Part shown: positions 7,088 to 8,438 of the stretch, piece after piece
Numbering within the stretch: the first letter of the stretch is position 1
How the letters are laid out: the number at the start of each line of letters is the position of its first letter
Assembly: GCA_027443745.1 (NCBI GenBank)
Contig: DAIAZB010000001.1
Coordinates: forward strand, 1 to 8,438
DNA from: Thiomonas sp.
GTDB lineage: Bacteria; Pseudomonadota; Gammaproteobacteria; Burkholderiales; Burkholderiaceae
Direction of reading: 5' to 3'
Length of the DNA stretch: 8,438 nt
The notes under the pieces: model-generated
The model's database searches: none
Told to the model about the DNA's origin: nothing
The model's input: only the letters and a program-made list of their open reading frames with translations
Made by a program: the position numbers and the translations under genes

Positions 7088-8326
7088 ATGGCGCGCGGTG
7101 CCCATCGCATGACGCCGACTGAGCGCCCGCCTGCCTTGCAACCAGCGTGCGCGCTGTGGTGCGCTGGCGATGCGCCGGACATGCGCACGCTGACCCTTGG
7201 GGGTGCCTGGACGGTGCATGGACTGGATCCGGCACCCGCGCTTCATCTGCCGGCGGGCTGCACCACGGTGCGCGTCACGGCGGCGGGAGATGCCGCCATC
7301 CATGCCGCAACCCTTGTCACCACCCGGGACATGCCCGCGGCAGAGCCCGCAGCCGTGGTGCCCTTGCAGCTCGATACGGCCGGCGCCCTCGTGCTCGGGC
7401 GCAGTCTGAAGGCCTGGGCCGATGCCGGCATCGTGGTCGATCGCAGCGCGCTCACCCCGGCCCACCGCCAGCTGCTCGATCTGGTGCTGGCCCGTGCCGC
7501 GCCGGCCCCGCAGCTGCAGCCCAGGGCGCATGCCGGCCTGCTTGGCGACATCGGCCGTGCCGCGGTTGCGGCCGTGCGCGAGGGCCGCGAATTTCTCGCC
7601 TTCGTGGGCGAACTGGCGTGGCGTGGCGTGCCCTTGTTGCTGACCTTCTGGCGCATCCGCTGGCGCGAGGTGGTGGTCGAAATCGACGCTGCCGGACTGC
7701 GCGCCCTGGGCATCGTCGGTCTGCTGTCGTTTCTCATCGGCATGGTCATGGCCTACCAGGGCGGGGCCACGCTGGCGACCTACGGTGCCAACATCCTCAT
7801 CGTCAACCTGGTGGCCATCATCACCTTGCGTGAACTCGGTCCCTTGCTGGCAGCCATTCTGGTGGCAGGGCGTACCGGCTCGTCGTACACCGCGCAACTC
7901 GGCACCATGCGCATCACCGAGGAAATCGACGCGCTGCAGGCCTTGGGCTTGTCGCCGTTCGAGATGCTGGTGTTTCCCAAAGTCGTCGCACTGGTCATCA
8001 CCCTGCCGTTGCTGTCGCTGTTTGCCGATGTGATGGGGTTGATCGGCGGCGGCGTCGTGGCTTCTGCCGGCTATGGTGTGCCGTGGAATGAATACCTGTC
8101 GCGCATTCCCCAGGTGGTCGGGGTCCAGACCTTGATGCTCGGCCTGGCCAAGGCGCCGGTCTTCGCCGTGATCATTGCGCTGGTTGGCTGCATGCAGGGG
8201 CTGCGCGTGTCGGGCAGCGCCGCCAGCGTGGGCCGCGCCACCACGGTTGCCGTGGTGCAGTCCATTTTCCTGGTGATCGTGATCGACGCCGGGTTTTCCA
8301 TCGTCTACAACCTGCTCCGGCTATGA
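7088..8326 (+). CDS. MlaE-type lipid ABC permease with N-terminal STAS domain
   Basis: Inner-membrane permease of an MCE/Mla-type ABC transporter that moves phospholipids or other hydrophobic molecules across the envelope. The product has 412 residues from the ATG at 7088, chosen because AGGG lies 6 bases before it; a GTG at 7073 and an ATG at 7109 are alternatives. Residues about 30-135 form a STAS (MlaB-like) domain with LQLDTAGALVLG (LDTAG at 95-99). The permease domain (about 170-412) has 5-6 membrane segments and the family signature RELGPLLAAILVAGRTG (248-264), then LGTMRITEEIDAL (271-283). In E. coli these are separate proteins, MlaB and MlaE; here they are fused. The stop overlaps the start of the ATPase gene (ATGA), showing translational coupling. 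The 96-bp gap before it contains no clear promoter. Confidence 0.9.
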   Translation: MARGAHRMTPTERPPALQPACALWCAGDAPDMRTLTLGGAWTVHGLDPAPALHLPAGCTTVRVTAAGDAAIHAATLVTTRDMPAAEPAAVVPLQLDTAGALVLGRSLKAWADAGIVVDRSALTPAHRQLLDLVLARAAPAPQLQPRAHAGLLGDIGRAAVAAVREGREFLAFVGELAWRGVPLLLTFWRIRWREVVVEIDAAGLRALGIVGLLSFLIGMVMAYQGGATLATYGANILIVNLVAIITLRELGPLLAAILVAGRTGSSYTAQLGTMRITEEIDALQALGLSPFEMLVFPKVVALVITLPLLSLFADVMGLIGGGVVASAGYGVPWNEYLSRIPQVVGVQTLMLGLAKAPVFAVIIALVGCMQGLRVSGSAASVGRATTVAVVQSIFLVIVIDAGFSIVYNLLRL

Positions 8327-8438
8327 ACGGCGCACACCTGGTGATCGAGGCTAGCGGCATCGTCAACCGCTTCGACCACAACGTGGTGCACGAGGGGCTG
8401 AACCTCGCCATTCCGCGTGGTTGCATCATGGCCCTGGT
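8323..8438 (+). CDS. MlaF-type lipid ABC transporter ATPase, N-terminal fragment
   Basis: Only the first 38 codons are seen before the window ends. The start ATG shares four bases (ATGA) with the permease stop. The N-terminus, with IVNRFDHNVVHEGLNLAIPRG and then IMALV, matches the first strands of MlaF-family ATPases just before Walker A, which would lie past the edge. By position it should energise the STAS-MlaE permease. An MlaD/MCE protein is expected further downstream but is not visible. Confidence 0.85.
   Translation, partial: MNGAHLVIEASGIVNRFDHNVVHEGLNLAIPRGCIMAL

Noticed and set aside
6425..7897. 490-codon open frame on the minus strand
   Set aside because: It lies antisense to DUF4197 and the MlaE-type gene and crosses the gap between them. 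Its Gln/Gly/His/Arg-rich composition is typical of an antisense shadow in GC-rich DNA.

Overview
The window looks like chromosomal housekeeping DNA from a GC-rich proteobacterium. A Burkholderiales-type betaproteobacterium is the best guess. This rests on high GC with strong third-position GC bias, the TorF-like porin/glnK/amtB cluster, an enhancer-type (sigma-54) promoter, a STAS-MlaE fusion permease, and the protein families present. No species can be named from the sequence alone. There are no insertion sequences, phage genes, CRISPR arrays or rRNA.

Layout. Positions 1-1500 (minus strand) hold a nitrogen-assimilation cluster in the order TorF-like outer-membrane porin, glnK (PII signal protein), amtB (ammonium channel, cut off by the window start). 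A near-consensus sigma-54 promoter lies 41 bp before the porin start, so the porin is probably the first gene of the nitrogen-regulated transcript. The 293-bp gap 1501-1793 carries that promoter, possible upstream NtrC half-sites, a 14-bp palindrome and a weak candidate promoter for the divergent gene. Positions 1794-2636 (plus) encode UppP/BacA, which recycles undecaprenyl pyrophosphate. It converges on trmB (2669-3412, minus), the tRNA m7G46 methyltransferase. Upstream of trmB, on the same strand, lies a tRNA-Gly(CCC) gene (3487-3560) with its own TATAAT box and a strong intrinsic terminator that separates it from trmB.

From 3728 to the end everything reads on the plus strand. First comes a hypoxanthine (deoxyinosine)-DNA glycosylase of uracil-DNA glycosylase family 6. 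It overlaps a GspE/PilB-type secretion ATPase (4290-6125), which is followed 50 bp later by a secreted DUF4197 protein (6176-6991). The last unit is an MCE/Mla-type lipid ABC transporter: a permease with an N-terminal STAS domain (7088-8326), then by a 4-base start-stop overlap the ATPase MlaF, which is cut off by the window end.

The most informative signals are the sigma-54 promoter that places the porin in the ammonium regulon, and the apparently stand-alone GspE ATPase between a DNA-repair gene and a DUF4197 gene. I did not find a clearly new defence or mobile system here.
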